A stretch of 64,000 bases of DNA from Ophioceras dolichostomum (Eukaryota; Ascomycota; Sordariomycetes; Magnaporthales; Ophioceraceae), in assembly GCA_003049485.1 (NCBI GenBank), contig PYST01000026.1, positions 1 through 64,000 on the forward strand, read 5' to 3'. Below are positions 45,911 through 58,391 of this stretch, piece after piece. A program made the translations under genes and the position numbers. The notes beneath the pieces are model-generated. The model ran no database searches. It was not told where the DNA came from and worked only from the letters and a program-made list of their open reading frames with translations. The first letter of the stretch is position 1. Each line of letters opens with the position of its first letter.

Positions 45911-48437
45911 AAAGAGAAGGCGAGAAAAAAAAAAAAGAGACGGTCATGAGACCGACGGCAAGAGTCATGAGAGGGCCTCCCGAGATGTCCGTCGCGACGC
46001 ATCGTGCTCCTTTGATGTCGCTGTGGTGTGCTCCGTGCTCCACCGTGCTGGAAAGGGGGTGCCCAGATGGTTAATAAGTTTGTTTTGCGCTCCCTGTAAA
46101 ATAGGCGCTGCCGCTACGCTGCTCAGCATCTAGAGTGCTTCATCTTGGCCGGTCGTCCGTCATGTTGCTTTCTGTTTCTCCCTCTGTTGTCTCTTCGGCT
46201 CCCTGATCGGCGCATTGATTCCTATTCATGACTCCGCGGCTGCTGCAACTAGACGGAGGTTATAGGTTTCTGTCTCTCTCACACAAAAAGAAGAGGGGGG
46301 ATCGTCCGTGACCACGACTATCACCACCACCACAACCAACCACTACCACTATACTTCTTTGTCCGCCGACGGGACCGGCCATTTCCCAGTCATTTCGAAT
46401 CGATGGATGGTGGATGGTAGAGGAGGGTGGTGGATGATGGTAGATGGGACGGCAGAGACGGGATGCAAGCCCTTGCTCGCTTTCCTTTCCCACCCTTTCT
46501 GCCCCTAAATGGGGTCAGGAGCCACTGGAACCGCCCATAATCAGGGCTTATGGTCGTCCGCCACCGCCTGAATTCCTCGTCTGCACCTAGCAGGGCCCCG
46601 GCATGACTTATGAGACGATGCAGACCTCTCACTCATCTGCGTTGCTGCCCTTCCAAGGTAGAAGGTCCTCCTACCTGCAGCGTCGCGTGTGTCGATGTTC
46701 ATCTGTGTGTGGAGCGACTGGTACTCTAGGTGCCAGATAACTTGTCGCTCTCTTTTTCTTCCTTGTTGTTGCGATCGAGTTTCTGGTTTCTGTTCGTTCA
46801 ATAGAACACCTGAGTGGTCGCATCGTCTGCACGCCCCCTCCCGATTCGACCACGCACCCCCCTTTCTGGGTTTTGAACTTCTGGGTTTTATTCGGATTAT
46901 TCGGGCTGACTGGCTGGCTTGTGTGGCGTGCGGCTTCCGCAGGGAACAGGGGAGAAAACGCACTGGCCCATCCCAGCTTTCCCAGCTTCCAGTGAGTCTT
47001 CTCATTCCCACTTTTTGCTTCTGTCGCAAGCTGGGGGGTAGGGGATGGGGCATTTCGAGACCACCACATTTGCGACTCAGGCACCACCACCAAAACGCAG
47101 GGCGGTCACGGCGGTGGGATTTATCAGAGCCAGAGCTAGAGAGCTGTGTGGGGAGGGGTGTGTGGAGAGGGGGCGTGTGCAGCTCAAAATTTCAGATTGC
47201 GCTGCAAAATATCACCTGCTCCATTGAGCCCATTGACCTGCATCATTCAGCGTCCCCGATGGTCCCCTTCCGTCAATCCTCTCCTATTTTCCCTTCGAAT
47301 TTTTCTCAATTTCTATCTGGGGTCGGGCCATTTTTTCACTCTCTCACTCTCTCCCTCGTTCGGCATTTATTATTGCTTTTTAATAATCTAGTACAGGTAG
47401 AACGCAGTCTTGCCTTCGCCGTCACACTCCTTTGGATAACATCTTTCTTTCCAGACTGTTACTTCTTTCTCATTCCGTCGTGCGTTGTTCCTTGGCACCC
47501 AGTGGCATCCAGTGGCATCTAGTGTTCTCTGCTTCCTTCCATCCCATCCATTGACCACCGCCACCCATCGTCACAACCTATTCCACGCCGTAAAAAGCAA
47601 AGGCCTGTACCAACCCCATACGTATTACACACACTTCGTCTGTAGTGACTTGAGGTTGGGCCTTCCTTCTGTGCACCCCCCCTCTCCCACTCCTCACACT
47701 CAGGCGCCGTGCCTCAGCAGTTGCAGTTGTATCTTGCGCTCTTGCGCCCTCATCGACAACCAGACAACAGCACAAACTGCACGCAACCAGCCTCAGACTT
47801 CCGGCCGGGACCACCTACCTGCTGCCGCTTTGCTGCCGCTTTGCTGCCCGCCCCGGTCCTCCTCTCCAGCTCCCCGCCTCGCGCCAACTCTCTTCTCCAT
47901 TCCACTCACTTCGAGTTACTTATTTCATAATATCGGTTGACTTTTGCTTCTTCTCTTCTTATTCTTTTTTCCACTTCTTTTCTTCTCTAAAGCGGACCGA
48001 TCCATGATTTAAGAGGAGACTGTCCGATCGATCTGACTCTTCGCCTCGGCTCCGGTCCCCTTTGTTCCTTCTCGACGCTCCTTCTCCGGCCGCTTCGGTG
48101 TTTATTCTTCCTTTTTTTAACGCCCGCCCGCTCTTTCTTTTTCTCTTACAAGTTGGGCCACTGCAAACGACCGCCGCCTTCCGGCCCCCCCTTGTTACTC
48201 GTCGATTCCTCACAGCTCACACAGCTGGGCCTCACCGAGCCCACCGGCCGACCCACGACCTCGACCGTTAGCAGAGACGTCCATCCACTCCACCAGGACT
48301 GTGTCCGGAACTGGGTTGTGGACTGGGACCCGACCTCACAGGAAGCCCAACCGACCGGCGGGTTACTTTTGAACTGCTTTTCTTCTCTCCCGCTGTTGGC
48401 CCTGCCATTTTACCCACCAGCCAGCCAACTGAAAAAG

Positions 48438-48776
48438 GTGCGTACGTCCGCATTTCCCGTTTCCCTCACGGGGTCCGCCATAACAACCATACCCATTGGA
48501 TCTCTTCCTGCCACTCGGGATACCCTACGTCCTGCACTGTCACCAAGCGCAAGCCCTTTTCCTGCAGGCTTCCGCACCAAACCCGAACTCAACACGACAT
48601 CATCCTGTTTCCCCTCTTCCCTCCCTCTCGTACAACGCTGTGTCTCGCGCGTTCGTCTGCCGCCTCGCTCGTTCTCTCGCATGCCCGCCCGCTCATTGTC
48701 TCTCAACCCACCCAACCTCCTAGAAAAAGCCCGCTCCGGTGTGCTGACCCCCCGTCTCTTGGTTTGTTTTGCGCAG
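48438..48776 (+). other. Candidate 5'-UTR intron of the SOK1 gene
   Basis: Donor GTGCGT at 48438, a CTGAC branch-like site near 48744, a T-rich stretch and the acceptor GCGCAG ending at 48776. All lie in CT-rich leader DNA upstream of the start. It is inferred from consensus only. Confidence 0.45.
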
Positions 48777-49127
48777 TAGCAGCAGGCACGCTCCTTGGGA
48801 ATATTCACTCCCTCGCCCTATAGCCTCTACTGCCGACTCGCCCAGCCGCAACCGTTCTCGCAGGCTTTGTTGGTGCTGGGACTCGCGGAGTCAGACCATA
48901 CCATAGTAGTCACTGGGTAGTGCATGCTCCTTTGCGTGCGGACACTCAGCTTTGTTGCCGCCCTCTCACATATTCTTTGTGTGAGCGTGAACGTTTGTGC
49001 GGCGTTCGCTGCCACCTTCTACTTCCTTTCCCCTCCTATTGTCCGACTATACCTATATAATCCAGCCGACAGGCCTCCCTTACCAGCTGTGCTGGAGGAA
49101 GCCTGCCAACCCGAAAAATCAGTCAAA

Positions 49128-51218
49128 ATGGCCGATCAAGGCAGTAGCGGGGTCGACAACGGCTTCATAAGCCACACGAGAGCGAAGTCGGACAGTGACA
49201 CGGTACCGTCGAGCGATCCGGCCGTCGATTCGAGAAATAACCAGCCGCCACCAACGAAGGAGGAGACAGAATACCCACAGACACAGCAACCCCTCCCACA
49301 GCTACCGCGGGGCTTCGGGGATAGGCAGGTCGCGAAGGGCCAGGCGAGGGATAGCCCGATACCATCACGGACGCCATCCACCGGCTCCATTTCGAGGTCG
49401 CCATCGCCTAAATCGCTCCAGAGGCACGCATCCTCCTCGACTACAACGACTATAGCGGCCACGGCGGCGCAGCGACCATTAGAACCCCCAGTGACTAAAG
49501 CGACGCTGAGCGAGCTGGATGTGGGCAAGATCATACACAACCCTAAGCTTAGGCACGATATCAACTTTGATCCTGAGCTGCATTTCCGCCCAAATCTGGA
49601 TGGGGAGAAAGGCCGGAGGAAGCAAGAGAAGGCGACACAGTTCTGGACGACGTTGCAAGAACAGCTGGAGCAATTTGTCGTGGACCGAGACGGCTTCATT
49701 GTGCGATATGGCAGGGACGAGGATTGGTGTCTGCCGCTGCTGCTGAAGGCGGTGAAGGAGATCATCCAGACTCTGGTACCATCACGGGACCGCGACTTCC
49801 TGGACGAGGGCCTCAACGTGGAGCTTTTAATGCAGCAGTTCAACCGCGGGATCGCGGACCTCGAGAAGCTCGCGTCGTGGCTATCTTCGGTACTGAAGCT
49901 ACACTGCGCGCCTATGAGGGATGAATGGGTAGATGAGATGTACAAGGAGCTAAGCAACGGCAACCGCACCAACAACATCAGCGAGCTTGTCAAGGGCATG
50001 CGCAGCCTACTCACCGTCCTGGAGGCAATGAAGCTCGACGTGGCGAACCACCAGATCCGCTGCCTGAGGCCAATGCTGATCGAGGACACGGTCCACTTCC
50101 AGCAGCGCTTCTTCCTCAAGAAGATCCAGTCGAGCCGCATGGACATCGGGCCGGCTAAGATCTGGTACCTCAGGACGGCCAGGGAATACTCCGGTATCGG
50201 CAAGCCCGTAGACGTGCAGCAGAGCCTGGGGGAGATGGCCGCTTTCTTCTACGGCCTGTCCGGGCTGGTGCTGCCCTCCACGGCCTCGGGCGGCGTGCCG
50301 GCGACTTTCCTCTTCGACGAGGAGCGCATCGTCAAGCTGCGTTCCGATGCCGTCGACGCCATCTGCCTGGACATCTGCATGAAGCAGTACGAGGATCTCG
50401 AGCGCCTCTCGCGCGCAACTCAGCACCTTATGCCGTCATCCACCTTCCACCTTGGCGTCCACCTGGCGCCCACATCAGTGCCGGCCTACGTCATGGACGA
50501 GGACTCGGTCTTCGCGTCGCGGCGGTCGTCCGGCGAGATCAACTTCAACGCTCCTCTATCATCATCACGCCCGTCGAGTCTTACCCTGAGCGTCGGGGCC
50601 AGCTCTCCTTCGCCGTCGCCTCGCAGCTCCAGCCTGATCTTCGCCGCGTCGGTCGACCCAGCCGACGCACGGGCGAAGTCGTCCAAGCTGCTCGCCTCGC
50701 TCGTCGCCTTGCTCCAGACGGCGATGCCCACGTCGCGGCCGTCGCAGCGCTGGCAGTCCCTGGCGCCCGCGATCGCCGTGGAGATACTCCGCTTCACGGA
50801 CGCGCCGCACGACATGCTGCCGGTCATCGAGACCAAGCTGATGAGGCAGCTCACCGACTTCGCCGACGACAAGTTCAGGGAGGCCCAGGACTCGCTCCGC
50901 TCACGCCTCTTCGTCGAGCTGGCTAGGCGCGTGAACGAGTACAAGAACCTGTCCGGCCTGGCCCTCTTCTCGTCCGCCACGGGGAGCCGCCTGCACAGCC
51001 CGACGCGCGTGCCCGACGGCGGGCCCCAGTTCTTCCAGCTGGACCGCACGGCGGCGGCCGACGCGGCGTCGCGCGACCTGCGCGCCGATCACAACGTCGA
51101 CGATATGGCCACTCGCTTGGCACACCTTGGACTCCTGCATTGGAGGGTCTGGTCCCAGCTGGCTTACACTCTGCCGGAGGATCTGGATGGCGATGAGATG
51201 AGCACGACCATGTCATAG
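49128..51218 (+). CDS. Sok1/TCP11-family protein
   Basis: Single exon, 696 aa. Yeast SOK1 was found as a multicopy suppressor of loss of protein kinase A; the mammalian relative TCP11 acts in cAMP signalling in sperm. A link to cAMP/PKA signalling is therefore plausible but not shown here. The first about 125 residues are Ser/Thr/Pro-rich and disordered (SRTPSTGSISRSPSPKS). The TCP11 domain runs from about residue 130 (LSELDVGKIIHNPKLRHDI) to about 690, including HCAPMRDEWVDEM and LRTAREYSGIG. A Ser-rich loop lies at about 465-510. The start at 49128 sits in an excellent fungal context (GTCAAAATGGC). The frame is open a further 68 codons to an ATG at 48924 in a poor context. That extension is hydrophobic and could be an alternative N-terminus. 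Confidence 0.9.
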   Translation: MADQGSSGVDNGFISHTRAKSDSDTVPSSDPAVDSRNNQPPPTKEETEYPQTQQPLPQLPRGFGDRQVAKGQARDSPIPSRTPSTGSISRSPSPKSLQRHASSSTTTTIAATAAQRPLEPPVTKATLSELDVGKIIHNPKLRHDINFDPELHFRPNLDGEKGRRKQEKATQFWTTLQEQLEQFVVDRDGFIVRYGRDEDWCLPLLLKAVKEIIQTLVPSRDRDFLDEGLNVELLMQQFNRGIADLEKLASWLSSVLKLHCAPMRDEWVDEMYKELSNGNRTNNISELVKGMRSLLTVLEAMKLDVANHQIRCLRPMLIEDTVHFQQRFFLKKIQSSRMDIGPAKIWYLRTAREYSGIGKPVDVQQSLGEMAAFFYGLSGLVLPSTASGGVPATFLFDEERIVKLRSDAVDAICLDICMKQYEDLERLSRATQHLMPSSTFHLGVHLAPTSVPAYVMDEDSVFASRRSSGEINFNAPLSSSRPSSLTLSVGASSPSPSPRSSSLIFAASVDPADARAKSSKLLASLVALLQTAMPTSRPSQRWQSLAPAIAVEILRFTDAPHDMLPVIETKLMRQLTDFADDKFREAQDSLRSRLFVELARRVNEYKNLSGLALFSSATGSRLHSPTRVPDGGPQFFQLDRTAAADAASRDLRADHNVDDMATRLAHLGLLHWRVWSQLAYTLPEDLDGDEMSTTMS

Positions 51219-54200
51219 GCAAACCTGCTCTCTACTTCTTCGCGGATTCGCTTCTACTATCTCTACCTAGTGATCCCAGTATCAGTCTCAGTCTCGGTTT
51301 CAGTCTCGCGTTATTTGTGTGCGTCTTGTGCGGTTGGAACTCTCATCTCTACCCACTTGGTCCTCTATCTCCTTTCATCTCATCCGTCTCGTCTCGTCTC
51401 GACTGATTGATACCCGCCGCGAAAGAACAAAGATCAAGGGGCCTCCCTCTCACAACGACCGCTTTTGGCCAAAGCCCCTTGTTTCTTCTATTTAATATCC
51501 TTTGTCTCCCTGTCTCTCCTCCTATTCGGTCTCCTTTGTCAACTTTGTCTTCGCTGCAACCGCGACCACCGTCCTCCCTCTACTACTACTACAACCACCA
51601 ACCACCATTTTCCTTTGAGTCGTTCTGTCTTCTGTTTCTTTTCGGGTACGTTTTTACATTGCCCTCCTCGTCATTAAGAGGGAAACGGAGTTTTTTTTCT
51701 TTTCGATCGCGAGTTCGCAAAACAGCAAGCACTCAAATAGACGGGGACAGGTTGGTTGGGAGGGGAAATTCATTAAATTCGTCATTCCATATCCGCATGG
51801 AGGAGGGACAAAAATTCAAATGTTATTCTTATTGCTTTCCGATATTTAAAGTCTGCTTTTCATCGTCTAAATATGCGCCGGCGTTCCTGTTTTCACCATT
51901 GCTTCGAATTTTCCTTTGTACTGCGTCCCTTTTTTTTTTTTGGTCTACCATCGAAGCCGGTTTTGTTTGCTTTTTTGGCTTACTCCATGCATGCATTCGA
52001 TCTTGTTCTGGGGACGGGGGAGGCAGCTCTTCTGATTTCGATCTGGCTTCCTATTGTCGTCGCCGACATCTCCTACTCTGTTGTCCCGGCTTTTCTTGCA
52101 TCATCATCATCATTAAACGGAGCATGCAGTCCTGTGTCTTTTGTCTGTTTTAGATCTTCTTTTCATATTGTCTTTCCTCCTAACAACAGAAAAGACAAGC
52201 AACCCATCAACAAAACTCAAACTATTACTACTACAACCTCAGGCAAAAAACAAACAGTCAAGACAAATCGAAAGAGAGTCCAAAACAATTTGGGTTGCTA
52301 CTGCATCCTTTCCAACCAGGCAGACAAATATTCTGTAGTGTGTGTTCGTGCTTTCACTCTCGTCGGGTCAGCGCTGGTGCTCTCTCTCACTCGTCAGCTC
52401 TTCTGCTGACATGCGTGTGTACGACGCCAACTTTCGTGACCGTGAGTGAGATCCTTGGGAAAGCCCGGCCTTGCGTCGGGGACCTGTGTCGTACAGATAG
52501 GTGCCCTGTTGTATAAACCTTGATACTACCTGAGTCTTCGCCTGACTCTCTCCCATGAGAATAGAGAAAGTTCGTTGGTGGTCGTGCTCGGCTGTACTAC
52601 TCCTCGCCACCGGAAGAGTTGCCCCTGAGTTGGTGGTGAATTTAGTTAGTTGGTCAGGTCGGTAAGGTCGGGCCTCTAGGTCGGCCTCAATAGATGGTTC
52701 TGGGCCCCCCAGCCGCCGCCCGAATCCTCGGCCCTGAATTGCTGGAGCCAACGCAAAACGCAATGCGGGTTAGGTAAAGATAGCTCAAGCCTCCTCCTTC
52801 TTTCTGTTCCTCCTCTTCCTTTTTCCCTTCGCTTGCTCGTGTGCCCCCGTCCCCTTCTTCTCACGACTCGTCAGAAGAGAACATTGATTGAGAAAAGAAA
52901 GACGTCAAAGCCACCCCACAACTTGCCCGACTGCTGGCCGGGTGGCCGAACTGCAGGCAGACAGGAAGGCATGCAAGTTGGCAGGCGGCTAGGTGAAGTG
53001 TCTGGCATGTAGGTAGTCTGTAGTTGGTTTGTCTAATCAATAGGGAGGCCATCGCCGTCGTATGCTGCATCTCCGGCTCGGAGGACAGCCGAGCTTCGCC
53101 GAGCCCCGAAGCCCACTCTTCTTAGATTCACGCCAGCAGTGTGTGTGGTGTGATATCATTGTGAGTAAATTCGTTGCTTGCTTGCCATGTCGATGTCGTG
53201 TGCTTTGAGGTATCAGCCCACACCCACTGCCAGCCAGCAAGCATTACGAGCTAAAAGATACCTTACCAGCTTACATGTGTGTGTGGTATGTTGTATCGAC
53301 CGTAAGTTTGTGGTATGTGGACGGACAGATCTGCAAGCAGCCACATAAGCCTCCTTATAAATTGCGCTCAGAGACATTGGGGGGTTTGGTTACCCTCGTC
53401 GTCGCCCTCGCCGAGATGATGAGGCTGGCGGTAGGCATGACGGAGGGGATGAAATGGATCGTTCGCCCGACTGCTGTGAGAGGTACGACCTACCATCCAT
53501 CAAATATTTATTCTCTCTCGATTGACTCTGGCGCGCATTGTATCGCCCCCCACTCCGTCTTTGGTATGAGCGAATTCCGCATGCATCGTCAATCCATCCA
53601 ATCCAATTCCAAATTCATACCTACCTGAGGTACCTAGCCTCACATCGTATCTCTCATTGAGGTATGTATTCTCTCTTTTTCCCTCCCTCCACCCCGCGTA
53701 CAGCAACAGCATGTGATTATGCATGGATGCGCACGCAGAAAACGCAGGAACAAGGCACAAGTGCACAAGGACAAAAAAGGCACAAAAAGCCTCATCAAGC
53801 AAGGGATAGATAGGAGGGGTGGTCATAGTGGAAGTTAAAATTAATAGCACACAGCGCCAAGAAAACAGCCCCCCATCCTATCCATCACCTTTCTGCACTT
53901 CCGCAAAATCCAAGCCTTTATACTGTGTAGTAACCCACACACACACCATTCCTCCTCCTCATCCCGTCCATTATTTCAGGGCGTGGGCATGCATGCGTGT
54001 GTGCTGTTTGCGGTGCGGCTAGCTTGAGGCGGGCTTGAGGGGTCTGGGGGCCGTCAGCTTTGCGTTCTTTTTGGTAACACAGGCAGGCTGACTCTGTATA
54101 AGTAATGGTCATGTGCAATCAGACGAACGGCCCCAACTGTGCATCTGCGTACCTACTACCCACATCCTTTTCGTACCAGCGCAGTTGAGGTCACCAACTG

Positions 54201-54848
54201 GATCGTAATAAGACGTCGAGCTGCGGCCCAGTCGTGGGGTTTCTGCCTCTTCTCACTCACCCACAAATATTTTGGCGGCCATCTCTCCATGCCACGTTGC
54301 CAGCCCCGATCTCTCATTCTCTTATCTTACTTTACCCTCTGTCCCCTGTACGACCTACCACTCTCGGCCCCTGGCTCCGAACCAACTCACGTCCATGCGG
54401 GTGTGTTGGGACGGGACATGATTGGGTGCTCTGTTGCTGCATCTCTCAGCCCGTGACGCCTCTTTCTGCTTTTTCGACCTAGGTACCTTACCTAGGCTTC
54501 CACATATGCCTCGTGGTAGTGTATATATATCCACACCACCCAAGCAAGGGATGAGATTGGTGGCTCCCTTGTATCCTGTAAGATTTCGGAGACGCGTTGA
54601 TATGATAAGCGGATCAGCACCATCACCAAGTTTCTGGGCGGGCAGGCGGGCGCTTGCGGGTTTTATTCGTCCGCTCTTCTTCTTTTTGTGTGACCCAATC
54701 GTATCGTATCGTAATTGTCGTCGAAGACCCGACGGGGCGGGCCGCCGACGCTATATACCCTGTATCCAACTGGGATAGGAATCCAAGAAGGACTGATCCA
54801 ACAGGGAAAAAGAGTAAACGAGAACCAAAAAAAAGACCCCCCCCCCCC
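51219..54848. other. Intergenic, left part, between convergent SOK1 and Uds1 genes
   Basis: No supported gene. The first kilobase is T/CT-rich and may be a long SOK1 3' UTR. GGTACC-type units occur at about 53620-53638 and 54478-54497. Confidence 0.5.
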
Positions 54849-54890
54849 NNNNNNNNNNNNNNNNNNNNNNNNNNNNNNNNNNNNNNNNNN
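54849..54890. other. Assembly gap flanked by poly-C
   Basis: A run of 42 N, with at least 10 C on each side. It mirrors the poly-G-flanked gap at 42520. The true length is unknown. Confidence 0.98.
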
Positions 54891-55385
54891 CCCCCCCCCC
54901 CACAGACTCTCCCTCCCCCTGTCCTGACCGGAATTACCCGACGCCGCTTTCGTCTTCTTTCGTCTTCGCCCACCCCCTTCACTCACTCGTACCTAGTTTG
55001 ATGTACCTCCCTCTACCCAGAATCCCCTCAGCTGATATACAGACACGTTAAATGCTTGTTTCATTCTCCCTTGCACTCTCTCGCCCTAGTCCTTTTGCTC
55101 CTCTACACTCCCAACATGCTCTATCCAGTGGTAAATGCTATACACAAAAAAGCAGAGCCCAGAACTCCACGTGCAAAACAAGCAAATATGGACAAGATGC
55201 TGATGCTGCTGCTTCCGCCGTTTCTTTGTTCATGGTCATGATGAAAAAGGTACAAGGAGGCGGTGCTCGACCTGCTTCGGCGCTGGCGGTGATGCTGTCG
55301 GCAACTGGCTCGTGATCGTCATCATCGAAGACGCCGCCGCCTGCAGTATCGTGCTAGTGGTGGTAGTCGACCTGACACCCAAAGC
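54891..55385. other. Intergenic, right part, Uds1 3' flank
   Basis: About 500 bases after the gap leading to the end of the minus-strand Uds1 gene. No gene is supported. Confidence 0.55.
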
Positions 55386-58300
55386 CTATCTGGGACTCAG
55401 GGGGCTTTTCCCCGGGCCCTGGCTCCGTTTCAAGGCCCGCATCTCGTCTTCGAGCTTCCTCCTCAGGGCTTGCTCGGCCTATTTTGAGGTCCATTTGCGT
55501 CAGTAAATGTTATTCCTGATCGTCAGAGCGAGCAGTGCATTGTTGCTTGTTGCTCGTTGTTTGTTGCATGCTGTCAGAAACTCACCCTCAGCTCCTCTTG
55601 GAACTTCTTCCTCTCCTCCTTCATCGTGGCCCGGAACTGCTCGCTGAGCATCGACGCCCCCGCCCTGGTCGGCTCTCCGTTGCCGCCGCCCGGACTGCGC
55701 ACCTTGAGCCTCTCGGCGTCGAGCTGCTCCTGTAGCCTACCGACCTCGGTGTCCAGCTTGGCGCGGAGAGAGCGCGCCTCGGCCTCGAGCGATGTCTTGG
55801 CCGCGACGGCGTCGTCCAGCTTGTTCTCCAACTCCAGCCTCTCGCGCTCGGCCGTGATGGTGTCCTTGGTGAGGGCCTCGAACTCGGCTAGCGTGTCAGC
55901 CAGCTCGCCCTTGAGCTTTTCGACCTGGGCTTTCAGCTCGGCCGATTCGGACGTGTTCTGCAGCGCGGCGACCTCGGCGGCTCGCTGCGAGCGGGATCCA
56001 TAGGCCCCATCCAGCTCAGCCTTTGCGATGGTGACTTCCGTCTTAAGTTCGGCCACCATCCCGTTCAGTTGGTCCAGCTCCTCTTCCTTCTTCTCCGCGT
56101 CCTTGGCCAGCCTCGAGGCCTCGGCCTCGGCGGCCTGCTTCGCGTCGGTGGCTTCTCTGAGTTGGGTCGACAGTGAGCCGAGGTCTTCCTCCGCCTTCGC
56201 CAGCTTGCCCTGAAGCTCGCCGCTCTTGGCCAGGAGGGTCTGGATCTCCATGTCGCGCTCCTCGACTGCCTTCTGGGTGGCAGCGACCTTGGCGTCGCGC
56301 TCCTTGAGCTGGTCCTCCGCGGCTCTCGCCGAAGCGCTCACGTTAGCGGCGCTCGTGACCTGCTCGGACCTGAGGGACTCAAGCTCCTGTTGCATCCGTG
56401 CTAGCTCTTGCTGGGCGTCCTGGACCTCCTTTTCACTGGTGCCCAGCAGCATGCGAGCCTGCTGCAGCTCGTCGACCTTGCGCTGCATCTCGGCGTCGCG
56501 CTCGGCGTCGGACTTGTTGTTGAGCTCGCGCTGCTGCTTGATCTGCCGCTTGAGCACCGACTTCTGCTCCTTCAAGTTGGTGGCCTGCGCGTACAGCCAT
56601 TGAACCTTAGTCGAGAATGCCTGCAGCGAGTATTGCTCTGTCGGGCTGATAGGCATCTCATCGCCCGATGCATCGTCTTCGTCCTCCTCCAGCCCGGCCT
56701 CGAGGCGCGTCCGCCTGCGATTCTCCTTGCGCTGCTTGATTTCCAAGTACCCGGACTGTATTATGTCCCACAGGCCTTGTAGCACCGTCTCCATCTGCTC
56801 CGCCTGCTGTTGTCCTGACGACGAAGACGTCGCGGCCTCGCTTACACGCGCAAACTCGTATTCGATTATGCTGAATGACTCCTGTATCCAGGCCAGCTGG
56901 CCGGCGAGACCTCCTGCTTCGGATGCGTCGGGAGGAGGTGACTGCGCCTCGTTCAGCGGTCGCAGGATATCGTAGAGCTGAGCGCTCAGGTCTTCTACCC
57001 TCTCTTGCGCCTGTGCAAGTGCCGTGGCCGCAGCTGCGGCGGCCATGTCGGCTTCTCTTGAGCCTTCTTCGGCTTGCGAGCGCTGCTCTTGCTGTACGGC
57101 TGTTATTCCTCTGCTTAGGTAGTCGACCTGGCTGCCGATCAAATCCCCCGGCTCCAGTCGCCCGGATGGCGGCATCTGGTACCCTGCGTTCTTTGACGGG
57201 TTGAACCCTACGATGACGCTCCTCAACTCGTTGTTGAGCGTTTCCAGCTGCCTCTCCGCGTCCGACACCAGATTCAGCTGCTCGCTGCTCTCTCTTTGTA
57301 GCGAGTCCAGTTCCAGCTGGAGGGAGTCGCTGGTCGCGCGGAGCTGGTCATTTTCTGTCCGCAGGCGGCTGTTCTCCTCACGGAGCCGCTCAGCCTCCCC
57401 CCGAAGCTGCATAGTCTGTTCTCGTATAGGTGACTTCATGGGAATGTGTATCGTGTTATTCTGCCTTGGCCGCCCGGCCTTCTCGTCCATTTGTTCCAAG
57501 GTCATGTACAGACTCCTGTCATCGAAGAAAGAGTCCTCGGGCGGGGCTTCGGTGCTGTTGCGCACATTGTTGTTGTACGTATAAAGACTTTCAGGACTTC
57601 CAGGGATTCCATTCGCTTGTTTCCCGTCCACCAATGGGCTTGGGACCTTGGATGCCCGGTGCGTCAGCTGCAGGATGCCAGCGGTGTGTCTGAAGAGTCT
57701 CGTCTGCGGCTCCATGAGCCGCTTCTCGAGCGAGAAGAGTTCTGTGGCCAGTTCTTCGCACTTCCTCTCGCAGGCCTGACGTTCAGCCTCCGCCTCCTTC
57801 GAAGATCCATCGCCGCTATGCCTGACGTTCCCCAGCAGAGCCTTCTTCTTGGACGAGTAAAGCTTGGCCATAGACGTCGCCGCATCCAAGAACTTCGACT
57901 GGACGGCCAGATTTGCGCGCGCTTGTTCTATTCGCTGTGTTAAGGTTGTGACCTGCTTCTTTAGGCTGTCGACTTCCTCTTGTGACAAGATCTCGTACTC
58001 CTTGCTGTCAACCAGCGCGGTCTCGGTTAACAGGTGAACTTGTATGGGATCGTTCAAGTCGACAAGGACCGAGCTCTGCATCCGCTCTTTGTTCATCTGT
58101 CAAGGAAAAACGTAGCGTTAATTAGCTGCTATTCCGGGCCAATGATTCTTGGAATCTCGTCATGACCGCAGGTCGAGGATCGAGAGTCGAGGGCCTGGGA
58201 GCTGGGGGGCGAAGGAGGAGGACGAAGTGACGTACGGGGTTGAAGCGAGGCTGATCTGTCCTGAAGCCACCGATGACATCCTTCCTGTACCCTTCCACAA

Positions 58301-58391
58301 GGCTCCTCCCGCTCGGGACCATGCCCTGACCAACGGGGGGCCGTTGAGCCTCGTAGCCATAGGCTTGTCTGGGGCCAGCGCCATTCATCAT
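55386..58391 (-). CDS. Uds1-domain coiled-coil protein (up-regulated during septation)
   Basis: Three exons, 58391-58236, 58096-55586 and 55478-55386, 919 aa. Exon 1 encodes the Gly/Pro-rich N-terminus ending DQPRFNP. Exon 2 begins MNKERMQSS at a CAG acceptor. Exon 3 adds AEQALRRKLEDEM and a short Pro/Ser tail, completing a heptad pattern that would otherwise break at a GTGAGT donor. The Uds1-like region, about residues 80-200 (LVDSKEYEILSQEEVDSLKKQ...), is known from fission yeast as a septation-induced domain. After a disordered segment, residues about 270 to the end are almost continuous coiled coil with acidic/Lys/Glu heptads. A structural or scaffold role at septa or the cortex is likely by family, not shown here. 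The start MMNGAGPRQAYGYE is the first ATG in frame; M2 is equally possible. Confidence 0.85.

Larger units (their letters stand above)
42541..49127. other. Gene-free interval, right part, grading into the SOK1 promoter and leader
   Basis: About 6.6 kb with no family-recognisable gene. The + strand is purine-rich at about 42640-43300 and strongly CT-rich from about 47270 to 49080, the latter consistent with the SOK1 promoter and leader. An LTR/primer-binding-site-like string lies near 45850-45910. Many short open frames exist but none shows coding-like composition or similarity. Confidence 0.5.

Noticed and set aside
46689..47522. A 277-codon + strand open frame in the gene-free interval.
   Set aside because: It is Phe/Cys/Ser-rich, which reflects CT-rich leader-like DNA. 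There is no conserved motif or plausible start context.
51407..52153. A 248-codon + strand open frame after SOK1.
   Set aside because: It is a T-rich 3' UTR-like region translated as Phe/Leu/Ser. No domain is seen.
54623..55001. Open frames spanning the second N run.
   Set aside because: They cross unknown bases with poly-C flanks. There is no coding similarity outside the gap.
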